From JBDREA01 sp043820265 (GTDB lineage Archaea; Altiarchaeota; Altiarchaeia; IMC4; JBDREA01), in NCBI GenBank assembly GCA_043820265.1, contig JBDREA010000153.1:1-11333 (forward strand): DNA of 11,333 nucleotides. The letters are read 5' to 3'. Numbering within the stretch: position 1 is the first letter of the stretch; each line of letters begins with the position of its first letter. This document shows positions 5,572 to 11,333 of this stretch, in pieces. A model generated the notes under the pieces. The model made no database searches and was not told the origin of the DNA. It worked only from the letters and a program-made list of their open reading frames with translations. Both the position numbers and the translations under genes were made by a program.

Positions 5572-6069
5572 ATGTTGTCATCTAATTATTTCCAGGCGTA
5601 TAAAATCCTGAAAATGGCTGATTTCCTAGAATCAAAAAGAGATATTTGGCTGAAAAAAGCGGCTCAGCTCGGAGAAAAGAGAAAGAGGACCCTCAGGATA
5701 AGGTCCGCAGGCATTAAACCTCGTAAACCAATCCTTGTCTTCTGCCTGGAATTATTTCCTGGGCTAATCGGTTTGCTCGGAATAGGGCACATATACAATC
5801 GTAGAAGGAAAAAAGGGGGATTACTGCTCTTGACATGGGCGGTTATCTGGTGGGGGTCGATTGTTTTTTCCTTTGTGTTTTTTCCACTCGTTTACTCGGT
5901 GTTTGTATCTGAGCTCGGACAAAACATTGGAGGAAACGTATTTTTATTGTTTTTATTTTTCACTTATCTGGCTCCCCCATGTATCAGCGCAATCAATGCT
6001 TTCTTTGATGCAAAAAGAGACCAACGAGAGATATTTTCCGGGAAAAAATCTTTTGCAACAAAAGAATGA
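5572..6069 (+). CDS. TM2-like multi-pass membrane protein
   Basis: From the ATG at 5572 the protein has 165 residues. A second in-frame ATG at 5614 (MADFLESKRD, 151 residues) is an equally good start and cannot be excluded, since neither has a clear Shine-Dalgarno site. Counting from the second start, a charged cytosolic N-terminus of about 38 residues is followed by hydrophobic segments near 40-58, 69-95 and 105-128. The loop PGLIGLLGIGHIYNRRRKKGGLLLL (49-73) resembles the G-x-x-H/R-x-Y-x-(G/R)-rich turn of TM2-domain proteins, which argues for that family, but the match is loose. The tail is basic. Function is unknown. The stop (6067-6069) is immediately followed by the stop of the convergent CBS gene. 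Confidence 0.7.
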   Translation: MLSSNYFQAYKILKMADFLESKRDIWLKKAAQLGEKRKRTLRIRSAGIKPRKPILVFCLELFPGLIGLLGIGHIYNRRRKKGGLLLLTWAVIWWGSIVFSFVFFPLVYSVFVSELGQNIGGNVFLLFLFFTYLAPPCISAINAFFDAKRDQREIFSGKKSFATKE

Positions 6070-6879
6070 CTAAAAAAAATTATTCAATACATCCATGTTG
6101 TATTTGAAGCCGTTGATAAAGGAACTCGTCGTAATCAATCCCTTGACTTGACCCCCTTCCAAGACAGGAAGGCTTCCGAACCTTTTTTCCGACATCTTTT
6201 TAGCAGCCTCAGCCGCATCTTCGTTCGGCGAAGCAGTCACGATGTTTTTGCTCACAACATCTTCCATGAGTATTTTTTTGAACGGATCTTCGCTTGGATG
6301 CTCTCTCATATGCTTAAAGAACACCAGGGCCAGATCCAGGACTGTGACGACACCCATCAACCGTCTACCCTGAACGTATATAGCCTGCTTGGTTCGGCTG
6401 AGATTGAGTTTATCTATCAACGTGGAGATTGGAAGAAAGTCATATGCGATGACTGGCTCATATTCCATCAAATCCTTTACCTTAAACTTGCCCTTCATCC
6501 TCTCGCTGTAGATTCGGGCCACATCGCCTTTTGTCACAACACCTACGAGTTTTCCGTCCTTTAAAACGGGAAGCCGGTCAAGCCTGTGGGGGTGGCTATC
6601 CATCTTTACGACGACCTCGGAAAAAGGATTATCTGGGCTGACATATTCTTTTTGCGCTAATAGAAAATCCTCAACCTTTAGTTCAGAGACAGACTTTGAG
6701 CCGAGATAACGAAGACTCAACATAAACGACTCCTTACTCACCGTCCCCAGCAACCGACCCCGCTTTAATACGAATGCACCGCTTATTTTATGCCGCATTA
6801 AAGTGTCTGCGACCATAAGTAAATCGTCTGTTGGGCTAATCGTTACGACATCCTTGCTCATTACATCAGCGACCAACAT
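6070..6879 (-). CDS. Four-CBS-domain protein
   Basis: This 269-residue soluble protein is made almost entirely of four CBS motifs, near 4-55, 67-125, 132-190 and 204-258. Each has the pattern VMSKDVVTISPTDDL...LLGTVSKESF or LPVLKDGKLVGVVTKGDV. CBS pairs (Bateman modules) usually bind AMP, ATP, SAM or other nucleotides and report energy or metabolite state. No catalytic domain is attached, so it may act on a partner protein. The start is taken at the ATG at 6879. GGTGGG lies seven bases upstream as a ribosome-binding site; the preceding TTG codon at 6882 is unlikely. The stop codon is directly adjacent to the stop of the convergent membrane gene. It is separated from the preceding pdxS by a T-rich terminator, suggesting independent transcription. 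Confidence 0.9.
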   Translation of the reverse strand: MLVADVMSKDVVTISPTDDLLMVADTLMRHKISGAFVLKRGRLLGTVSKESFMLSLRYLGSKSVSELKVEDFLLAQKEYVSPDNPFSEVVVKMDSHPHRLDRLPVLKDGKLVGVVTKGDVARIYSERMKGKFKVKDLMEYEPVIAYDFLPISTLIDKLNLSRTKQAIYVQGRRLMGVVTVLDLALVFFKHMREHPSEDPFKKILMEDVVSKNIVTASPNEDAAEAAKKMSEKRFGSLPVLEGGQVKGLITTSSFINGFKYNMDVLNNFF

Positions 6880-6904
6880 CAAATCCCACCAAATGTTAAA
6901 TAGG

Positions 6905-6937
6905 GAAACGAAAGATAAAAAGCTGATAAAAAGAAAT
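6905..6937 (-). terminator. Tandem T-tract terminator after pdxS
   Basis: On the minus strand the sequence right after the pdxS stop contains two copies of CTTTTTATC, at 6933-6925 and 6922-6914. These consecutive T-tracts are typical of archaeal intrinsic termination. One of them could also serve as the TATA box of the CBS gene. Confidence 0.5.
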
Positions 6938-7825
6938 CTACCAGCCCCTTTTCTGGATTTTATCCTCTTCAGGCATTTGAGCTACAGATATCCCTTTCAT
7001 GGCTCCGGATAATCCCTTGCTGAAATCTGCAAGGAGCTTTGGGTCATCATAGTGCAGGGTCGCCTCTACTATGGCCTTAGCCCTCCTCTCGGGGTCGTCG
7101 CTTTTGAAAATCCCAGATCCCACGAAGTTTCCGTCTGCTCCAAGCTGCATCATCAAAGCTGCATCTGCCGGGGTAGCGATCCCTCCCGCCGAAAAATTGA
7201 CTACAGGCATCCTACCCAGCTTTTTGACTTCCCGAACAAGCTCTATTGGCGCCTGAAGCTCCTTTGCTTCAAGGTAGAGTTCATCACTGTCCATATTCAC
7301 AATCCTTCGAATCTCGTCTTGAACAGTCCTCATATGTCGTACGGCTTCAACTATATCTCCTGTTCCTGCCTCACCCTTGGTGCGCATCATGGCTGCGCCT
7401 TCGCTGATCCTTCGGAGGGCTTCGCCAAGGTTCCTGCAGCCGCAGACAAAAGGTATCTTGAATTTGGTCTTGTCTATGTGGTGAGATTCGTCTGCCGGGG
7501 TCAACACCTCGGATTCATCCACCATGTCTACTCCCAGGGCTTCGAGAATCTGGGCTTCGACGAAGTGGCCGATACGGGCTTTAGCCATCACAGGTATCGT
7601 CACAGTATCTATTATCTCTAAGATCTTTTCTGGATCAGACATTCGAGCAACACCCCCGTCGGCCCGGATATCTGCTGGAACTCGCTCCAAGGCCATTACA
7701 GCGACTGCCCCTGCCTCTTCGGCTATCCTTGCCTGTTCAGCATTTGTCACATCCATGACGACTCCGCGCTGAACCATCTTTGCGAATCCTTCTTTGAGTA
7801 ATTTCGTCCCAGTCTTAGATTCCAT
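6938..7825 (-). CDS. pdxS: Pyridoxal 5'-phosphate synthase lyase subunit PdxS
   Basis: This 295-residue TIM-barrel enzyme makes PLP from ribose 5-phosphate, glyceraldehyde 3-phosphate and ammonia (the DXP-independent route). Diagnostic segments are MDVTNAEQA (24-32, including D25), ERVPADIRADGGVARM (47-62), the Schiff-base lysine K82 in MAKARIGH and the second lysine K150 in MMRTKGEAGTGD. NFSAGGIATPADAALMMQLGADG and the usual C-terminal segment ending SVAQMPEEDKIQKRGW follow. Length and motifs are complete, so it should be active. The glutaminase partner PdxT, often next door, is not in this window. The ATG at 7825 is preceded by TCTTTTTTAT at 7880-7871, which may be its TATA box, and by AAGG. 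It stands alone between two T-rich gaps. Confidence 0.97.
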   Translation of the reverse strand: MESKTGTKLLKEGFAKMVQRGVVMDVTNAEQARIAEEAGAVAVMALERVPADIRADGGVARMSDPEKILEIIDTVTIPVMAKARIGHFVEAQILEALGVDMVDESEVLTPADESHHIDKTKFKIPFVCGCRNLGEALRRISEGAAMMRTKGEAGTGDIVEAVRHMRTVQDEIRRIVNMDSDELYLEAKELQAPIELVREVKKLGRMPVVNFSAGGIATPADAALMMQLGADGNFVGSGIFKSDDPERRAKAIVEATLHYDDPKLLADFSKGLSGAMKGISVAQMPEEDKIQKRGW

Positions 7826-7870
7826 TTTTTGTTTCTAAACCTTAAGCGACAAATGATATGGTGGGGAAGA

Positions 7871-7884
7871 ATAAAAAAGACAAA
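7871..7884 (-). promoter_or_regulatory. T-rich element between mgtC-like gene and pdxS
   Basis: The minus strand reads GTCTTTTTTATTC here, about 20 bases after the mgtC-like stop and about 50 bases ahead of pdxS. It could end the upstream transcript, serve as the pdxS TATA box (predicted start near 7849 and a short leader with AAGG), or both. The assignment is tentative. Confidence 0.35.
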
Positions 7885-7899
7885 GATTTCCTAAAACCG

Positions 7900-8358
7900 C
7901 TATTTTGCTTTCTTGTCCTTTTTTCTTCGATTAAGGAAGCGTTCCTCCTCCCTATACAATACATCAGATATTGTCCTTAGCTCAAGTATGAAAAATATCG
8001 CGACAAATCCTACGAATGCCAGAAAGTAATGGCCTACTCCGGTAGCTATCCCCAGCCCCGCTGTAGCCCAAAGGCTTGCTGCGGTCGTGAGTCCTCTTAC
8101 CTTGTTTTCGTCTCTGAATATGGTTCCCGCACCTAGAAACCCTATGCCAGTGATGATTCCAGAAGCCAGACGCATGGGTTCGGATTGTTCTGGGAAGGAC
8201 AGGGACGTCAATGTGATTAAGGTAGCTCCGACCCCGATAAGCATGTGGGTTCTTAGACCTGCGGGTCTTTTCACGTGTTCCCGTTCGTATCCTAGAATAG
8301 CTGAAAACAATAATGTTATTAACACTCGATAAACAATTTCAGCATTTGTGATATCCAC
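7900..8358 (-). CDS. MgtC/SapB family membrane protein
   Basis: The 152-residue product has the MgtC/SapB signature: GYEREHVKRPAGLRTHML (23-40), GIGFLGAGTIFR (71-82) and VRGLTTAASLWATAGLG (87-103). Hydrophobic helices lie near 7-23, 38-52, 66-80 and 110-127, and the tail is strongly basic. In bacteria MgtC members affect magnesium stress and F-type ATPase or membrane homeostasis; the role of archaeal members is unknown. I chose GTG at 8358 rather than ATG at 8430. A TATA-like CTTTTTAAATTT at 8388-8377 lies about 25 bases upstream, the N-terminus then matches the family, and the longer form would add 24 polar residues and overlap the preceding gene by 50 bases. The ATG form remains possible. 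Confidence 0.85.
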   Translation of the reverse strand: MDITNAEIVYRVLITLLFSAILGYEREHVKRPAGLRTHMLIGVGATLITLTSLSFPEQSEPMRLASGIITGIGFLGAGTIFRDENKVRGLTTAASLWATAGLGIATGVGHYFLAFVGFVAIFFILELRTISDVLYREEERFLNRRKKDKKAK

Positions 8359-8376
8359 GGGATAGATTGTGAACCC

Positions 8377-8388
8377 AAATTTAAAAAG
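8377..8388 (-). promoter_or_regulatory. TATA box for the mgtC-like gene, at the 3' end of the RsmB-like gene
   Basis: The minus-strand CTTTTTAAATTT, centred about 8383, is 25 bases from the GTG at 8358. That supports a leaderless transcript starting at the end of the upstream methyltransferase gene. The T-rich run could also terminate the upstream transcript. Confidence 0.45.
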
Positions 8389-9226
8389 ATTTTTTGATTT
8401 TGGCGAAAAACCCGCCGTTTCCTTCAACATCTAGGGGATTCAGCCTTTTTTCCTCTTCGAGCACCGCTGTTTCCTCCTTTTTTTGCAGATATGACACTAC
8501 ATCCTCGTTTTCGATTCTTGGGAAGCTGCAGGTTGAGTATACAAGAGTTCCTCCATTCTTGAGGAGACGAAATCCCTTTAAAATCAATCCCTTCTGCAGC
8601 TTTGCGAGTCCTTTTATCTTCTTCCATGATGTCCAGTGGGTTTTTATCGAGTCCTCTATTTGAGCGATTTTTCCCTCAGTACTGCAGGGGGCGTCAACCA
8701 GGACTTTGTCGAATTTTCCTTGATCTCTGAATTTCCTCCCATCTGAGTGGATTACATGTACTGAAGATATATCATAGGTTTCAAGGAGATGTTGTAACTT
8801 CTTTTTTCTTTTAAGGCTTTGTTCAACGGCAATAATATCTGCCTTTCCTTCGGTCAAATCATACATCAAGGCAGTCTTAAGTCCGGGTGCAGCACATAGA
8901 TCAAGGATTCTTTCAGCTGGTTTGGGATCTAAGGATAGAACTGGATAAACCGAAGAGATATCTTGTATATAAAACAAACCTGACCTGAATTCCTGAGTTT
9001 CTCCGAGCGGGATTTTCCCGGGGTTGGTTACCCTTATGATGTCAGGTCGGACAGTTACTTCTTCAATAGAAGCCCCCCACTCCTTAAGCAAGTTCCTTAA
9101 AATTCCGAGATCTATCTTCCTAGGATTTGGACGCACATATTTTGGCGGAAGAAACTTCCCATAAATCTCTATGGGATCTATTCCCACCTCATTTAGCTTT
9201 TCGGAGAAATTAGGGGGGAAATCCAT
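8381..9226 (-). CDS. RsmB/NOP (NSUN) family RNA m5C methyltransferase
   Basis: This 281-residue SAM enzyme methylates cytosine C5 in rRNA or tRNA. Visible motifs: SGLFYIQDISSVYPVLSLDP (82-101), SAM motif I DLCAAPGLKT (109-118), E135, VDAPCS (177-182, whose cysteine helps release the product) and STCSFPRIENE (231-241, with the catalytic cysteine in TCS). It ends in GGFFAKIKK. The N-terminal region is short (about 80 residues), with the usual VRPNPRKID segment near 31-39, so it lacks the long NusB-like or PUA extension of some relatives. The RNA target cannot be decided. The ATG at 9226 is one base after the ksgA stop; an upstream TTG at 9256 is less likely. It probably forms an rRNA/tRNA modification operon with ksgA. 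Confidence 0.9.
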   Translation of the reverse strand: MDFPPNFSEKLNEVGIDPIEIYGKFLPPKYVRPNPRKIDLGILRNLLKEWGASIEEVTVRPDIIRVTNPGKIPLGETQEFRSGLFYIQDISSVYPVLSLDPKPAERILDLCAAPGLKTALMYDLTEGKADIIAVEQSLKRKKKLQHLLETYDISSVHVIHSDGRKFRDQGKFDKVLVDAPCSTEGKIAQIEDSIKTHWTSWKKIKGLAKLQKGLILKGFRLLKNGGTLVYSTCSFPRIENEDVVSYLQKKEETAVLEEEKRLNPLDVEGNGGFFAKIKKSF

Positions 9227-9227
9227 T

Positions 9228-9935
9228 TTAGCTGTCCAACTCAGAGAAAAGTTCAATAATCTCTTCGGGAGAAAGGGTGGGAGGCCGTCTATCAGAGAAT
9301 TTCTTGGGTACCTTTGAATCCAAAATGTTTCTTATCTTCTTGTTTCTTTGATTGAAGAGTTTGGCTACGAAAGAGACATATATTTGGTTTGCAGGCTTAC
9401 ATGACCCGAACCGCACAATCTTTGATAGAATCGGGGGTCTAGGTTCAAAGGCTTCCTTAGGTATCACATCCAACTGATCGATCTCGACCAGGGATTGAGC
9501 GAGAGCCGAAATGAAACGATATCTCGTAGAGCCGACTGGAATGATGAGCTTTTCTGCGAACTCCTTTTGGAAGGTGAAGACGGCGAGGTCGAATCCTTCA
9601 GTTAATGCTTTGACTGTCAAGTCCCTTGAGATTGAGTACGGGACATTGCTTATTATCTTTACGTGCTTTGGCCAATCTATCCTCAGGGCATCATTGCATA
9701 TGATTTCCACGTTGTCAGAACCTGAAAGCCCGCCTTTGAGGAATGGGATCAGATGGGGGTCTTTCTCTATTGCATAGACCTTGTCTACCTGCGGCGCAAT
9801 CCTTTTTGTAAGGTATCCAAGGCCCGCCCCTACCTCAAATACAACATCATTTTTTGTAAGGGAAGCATAGGAGCAGATCTTATCCAAGTACTCGTCTGAG
9901 ACCATAAAGTACTGATCGAAACGTACAGAATCCAT
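9228..9935 (-). CDS. rsmA: 16S rRNA dimethyladenosine transferase (KsgA/Dim1)
   Basis: The protein dimethylates the two adjacent adenines near the 3' end of 16S rRNA, a late checkpoint in small-subunit assembly. It has the substrate-entry motif FDQYF (6-10), SAM motif I EVGAGLGYLT (34-43), acidic E57, ND at 81-82 and the catalytic NVPYSIS (97-103). The C-terminal rRNA-binding part has EPRPP (164-168) and FNQRNKKIRNIL (194-205). At 235 residues it is somewhat shorter than most family members (about 260-290), mainly at the C-terminus. The ATG at 9935 is about 26 bases from a minus-strand TATA-like TTTTATCAA near 9966-9958, indicating a leaderless start. It is the first gene of the minus-strand cluster and divergent from mptE, 34 bases away. 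Confidence 0.93.
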   Translation of the reverse strand: MDSVRFDQYFMVSDEYLDKICSYASLTKNDVVFEVGAGLGYLTKRIAPQVDKVYAIEKDPHLIPFLKGGLSGSDNVEIICNDALRIDWPKHVKIISNVPYSISRDLTVKALTEGFDLAVFTFQKEFAEKLIIPVGSTRYRFISALAQSLVEIDQLDVIPKEAFEPRPPILSKIVRFGSCKPANQIYVSFVAKLFNQRNKKIRNILDSKVPKKFSDRRPPTLSPEEIIELFSELDS

Positions 9936-9942
9936 AATTTGA

Positions 9943-9966
9943 CATATATAGCCTGCTATTGATAAA
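9943..9966. promoter_or_regulatory. Overlapping divergent promoters of ksgA and mptE
   Basis: The 34-base gap holds ACATATATAG (9943-9952) on the plus strand, about 22 bases before the mptE ATG. CTTTTATCAA (about 9967-9958) on the minus strand is about 26 bases before the ksgA ATG. Each TATA box lies inside the other gene's promoter or predicted start region, so transcription of the two may be mutually exclusive. Confidence 0.5.
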
Positions 9967-9969
9967 AGA

Positions 9970-10737
9970 ATGATTAAGGTGGACTGGGAAACAACTTATG
10001 AGCTAGCTAAAAAGAAATTCGAGCTTAATTATGCCCGAGACGATGAGGCAGCAGAGATGTTGGGGAACCTATTGCCAAAAAATCCAGATTTGGAAGTATT
10101 GAAATCACTGATAACTAATAGAACATGCATTGTTTTCGGATGCGGCCCCTCACTTGAAGGAGATTTTTATGGGTTATTGAAAAAAGGGTTTCTGGAAAAA
10201 TCAACAACCATAGCTTCAGACGGCGCCGTCTCAATTTTTCTTCAGAACGGCTTGTTTGCCGACATCAATGTCACGGACTTGGACGGACCAGAAAAAGACA
10301 TCATTAAAGCAAATAACCTTGGATCTTTCACGGTCGTGCACGCCCACGGAGATAACATCAGCCAACTAAAAGAGATTGTTCCCAAACTAAATGGCAAGAT
10401 TATTGGAACAACCCAAAAAGCCCCCTTAGAAAACGTCTTCAATTTCGGAGGATTCACGGACGGCGACCGTGCAACATACCTTTGTGCACATTTCGGCCCC
10501 AGCCTCATCATTCTTGCAGGCATGGACTTCGGGGTAGCACCGGGACACTACTCACATACAACAAAAATCGAGGTAAAAGAAGACAAACTCGCATTTGCGA
10601 AGCAGCTCATCGAGGAGCTAGCAAGCACATCGGACATAAATATTATTAATGTGACAGGTAAAGGAGAGGATCTGACTGGAATTAAGAGGGTGAAAATCAG
10701 AGAGCTAAGCGGAATCCTTGAGAACCCTCCTAAATAG
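9970..10737 (+). CDS. mptE: 6-hydroxymethyl-7,8-dihydropterin pyrophosphokinase MptE
   Basis: The 255-residue protein belongs to the DUF115 family, the archaeal replacement of FolK. It uses ATP to pyrophosphorylate 6-hydroxymethyl-7,8-dihydropterin on the way to tetrahydromethanopterin or related pterins. Family motifs are GCGPSL (57-62), SDGA (83-86), TDLDG (102-106), HAHGDN (124-129, probable metal or phosphate contacts) and GGFTDGDRA (160-168). The C-terminus has LAGMDFG and PGHYSH. The length fits the family and no motif is missing. The ATG at 9970 follows a TATA box at 9943-9952, so the mRNA is predicted to have almost no leader. Its final 33 bases overlap the end of the convergent cupin isomerase gene. 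Presence of this gene indicates a C1 carrier of the methanopterin type or an archaeal folate variant. Confidence 0.93.
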   Translation: MIKVDWETTYELAKKKFELNYARDDEAAEMLGNLLPKNPDLEVLKSLITNRTCIVFGCGPSLEGDFYGLLKKGFLEKSTTIASDGAVSIFLQNGLFADINVTDLDGPEKDIIKANNLGSFTVVHAHGDNISQLKEIVPKLNGKIIGTTQKAPLENVFNFGGFTDGDRATYLCAHFGPSLIILAGMDFGVAPGHYSHTTKIEVKEDKLAFAKQLIEELASTSDINIINVTGKGEDLTGIKRVKIRELSGILENPPK

Positions 10738-11333
10738 TTCCCGATAGTCTTGCGGGCGATTCAGATACGCCAATTTATCCGGGTCCCCGATCAATGAATA
10801 CATGTCTTTTCTTTTCAGCCCCCACTCCGAATAGTTCGTCGGCTTAATTTTCTTTAGTTTGGGGGGTCGACCGTATTTTTCGTTGACTTCCCACATTCCC
10901 GTAGCCAACTCGAAATAAGAGGCACCACCCAAGGCCTTGAATCTGGCGTACTCTGAGCTGAAATCCCTGGACACCCAGTTCGCCATCTTAAGAGTTTGAG
11001 ACGGAGAAGGATTTATTGTTACATGTCCGTAGCCTGGAGGTATGATGATTTTATCCCCACTTTCGCATTCCACCCAGAAGACGTCAGTCAATCTGTTATT
11101 GACTTCGGCCTGCATCAGGTAGTGGGCGGTTCCTTCGAGGACTTCATAGACTTCTGTGTAGGAAAGATCAGTGCCGGATACGAGGCGATGATGGTGGCCT
11201 GCAGTCTTTACGTGCTCTTTTCCCAGATTTCCAGGAGGAATCACCGTGATATCGTATCTTAGATGATTTCCCATCATAACAGAAAGGTCCTCTGGGCTCC
11301 GATAGAGGCCCCTGTACATAAGATATAAAACCT
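10705..11333 (-). CDS. pgiA: Cupin-type glucose-6-phosphate isomerase, 5' end cut by the window
   Basis: The enzyme interconverts glucose 6-phosphate and fructose 6-phosphate and is the archaeal cupin form, unrelated to the bacterial/eukaryotic PGI. Counting from the Met at 11319, metal ligands are H42 and H44 in GHHH, E56 in YTEVYEVLEG and H99 in GYGHVTINP. RYDITVIPPG (21-30) is the usual beta strand before the cupin motif. The loop between the second histidine and the glutamate is several residues longer than in Pyrococcus-type enzymes. The frame stays open upstream of 11319 to the window edge (V-L-Y-L before MYRG), and family proteins have more N-terminal sequence, so I treat Met-11319 as internal and the gene as partial. 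The C-terminal 45 residues (about 160-204) extend beyond the cupin core. Its 3' end overlaps mptE by 33 bases. Confidence 0.88.
   Translation of the reverse strand, partial: VLYLMYRGLYRSPEDLSVMMGNHLRYDITVIPPGNLGKEHVKTAGHHHRLVSGTDLSYTEVYEVLEGTAHYLMQAEVNNRLTDVFWVECESGDKIIIPPGYGHVTINPSPSQTLKMANWVSRDFSSEYARFKALGGASYFELATGMWEVNEKYGRPPKLKKIKPTNYSEWGLKRKDMYSLIGDPDKLAYLNRPQDYRELFRRVLKDSA

Noticed and set aside
6914..6933. Direct repeat of GATAAAAAG as a possible element end or CRISPR-like repeat
   Set aside because: There are only two 9-base copies in a T-tract context. Terminator function explains them better, and no array or mobile element is nearby.
7052..7772. Plus-strand frames inside pdxS
   Set aside because: They are antisense shadows of a fully conserved PdxS sequence.
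11321..11330. TATA-like sequence (minus strand TTTTATATCT) just before Met-11319 of the cupin isomerase
   Set aside because: It is only about seven bases from that Met, too close to be its promoter. The frame is open through it and reads family-like residues, so it is more likely coding.
1..11333. CRISPR array, insertion sequence, prophage genes or rRNA
   Set aside because: No regularly spaced repeats, transposase or integrase motifs, phage structural proteins or rRNA-like stretches were seen on either strand.

Overview
The window is chromosomal DNA from an archaeon. The evidence is a set of archaeal-type proteins: a DUF115/MptE pterin pyrophosphokinase, a cupin-type glucose-6-phosphate isomerase, an archaeal TrmI, an archaeal-style KsgA/Dim1 and a DUF131 membrane protein. 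TATA boxes about 25 bases ahead of several start codons also point this way and imply leaderless mRNAs. I cannot fix the lineage from sequence alone. Methanopterin-type pterin synthesis and the absence of obvious extreme GC or halophile bias fit many euryarchaeal or Bathyarchaeia-like groups.

Left part (1-2473): a GAF-domain sensor protein (minus strand, cut by the window edge) is divergent from a DUF362 ferredoxin-like protein, and both appear to use one nearly palindromic TATA region. The DUF362 gene runs tail-to-tail into a YkgJ-type cysteine-cluster gene with a 22-base overlap.

Middle part (2490-5570) looks accessory. It holds a ribbon-helix-helix/PIN (VapBC-like) module with a clear inverted repeat at its promoter. 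Next come two small AT-rich genes for unrecognised membrane proteins. A RelB/RelE-like module follows, whose toxin gene overlaps the start of trmI (tRNA m1A57/58 methyltransferase) by four bases, and then a DUF131 membrane protein gene. No transposase, integrase or CRISPR array is visible.

Right part (5572-11333) is mostly housekeeping. It contains a TM2-like membrane protein abutting a four-CBS-domain protein, then pdxS (PLP synthase, with no pdxT nearby). A minus-strand cluster follows of ksgA/rsmA, an RsmB/NOP-family m5C methyltransferase and an MgtC/SapB membrane protein. Divergent from ksgA is mptE, which overlaps the end of a cupin phosphoglucose isomerase that leaves the window at its 5' end.

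The genes do not form one pathway. Themes are RNA modification (trmI, ksgA, RsmB-like), cofactor synthesis (pdxS, mptE), two toxin-antitoxin pairs and several small membrane proteins. I saw no convincing wholly new system. The most open questions are the two unknown membrane genes between the toxin-antitoxin modules, and the coupling of the RelBE-like pair to trmI. Coding density is high, and no stretch over 300 bases lacks a gene.
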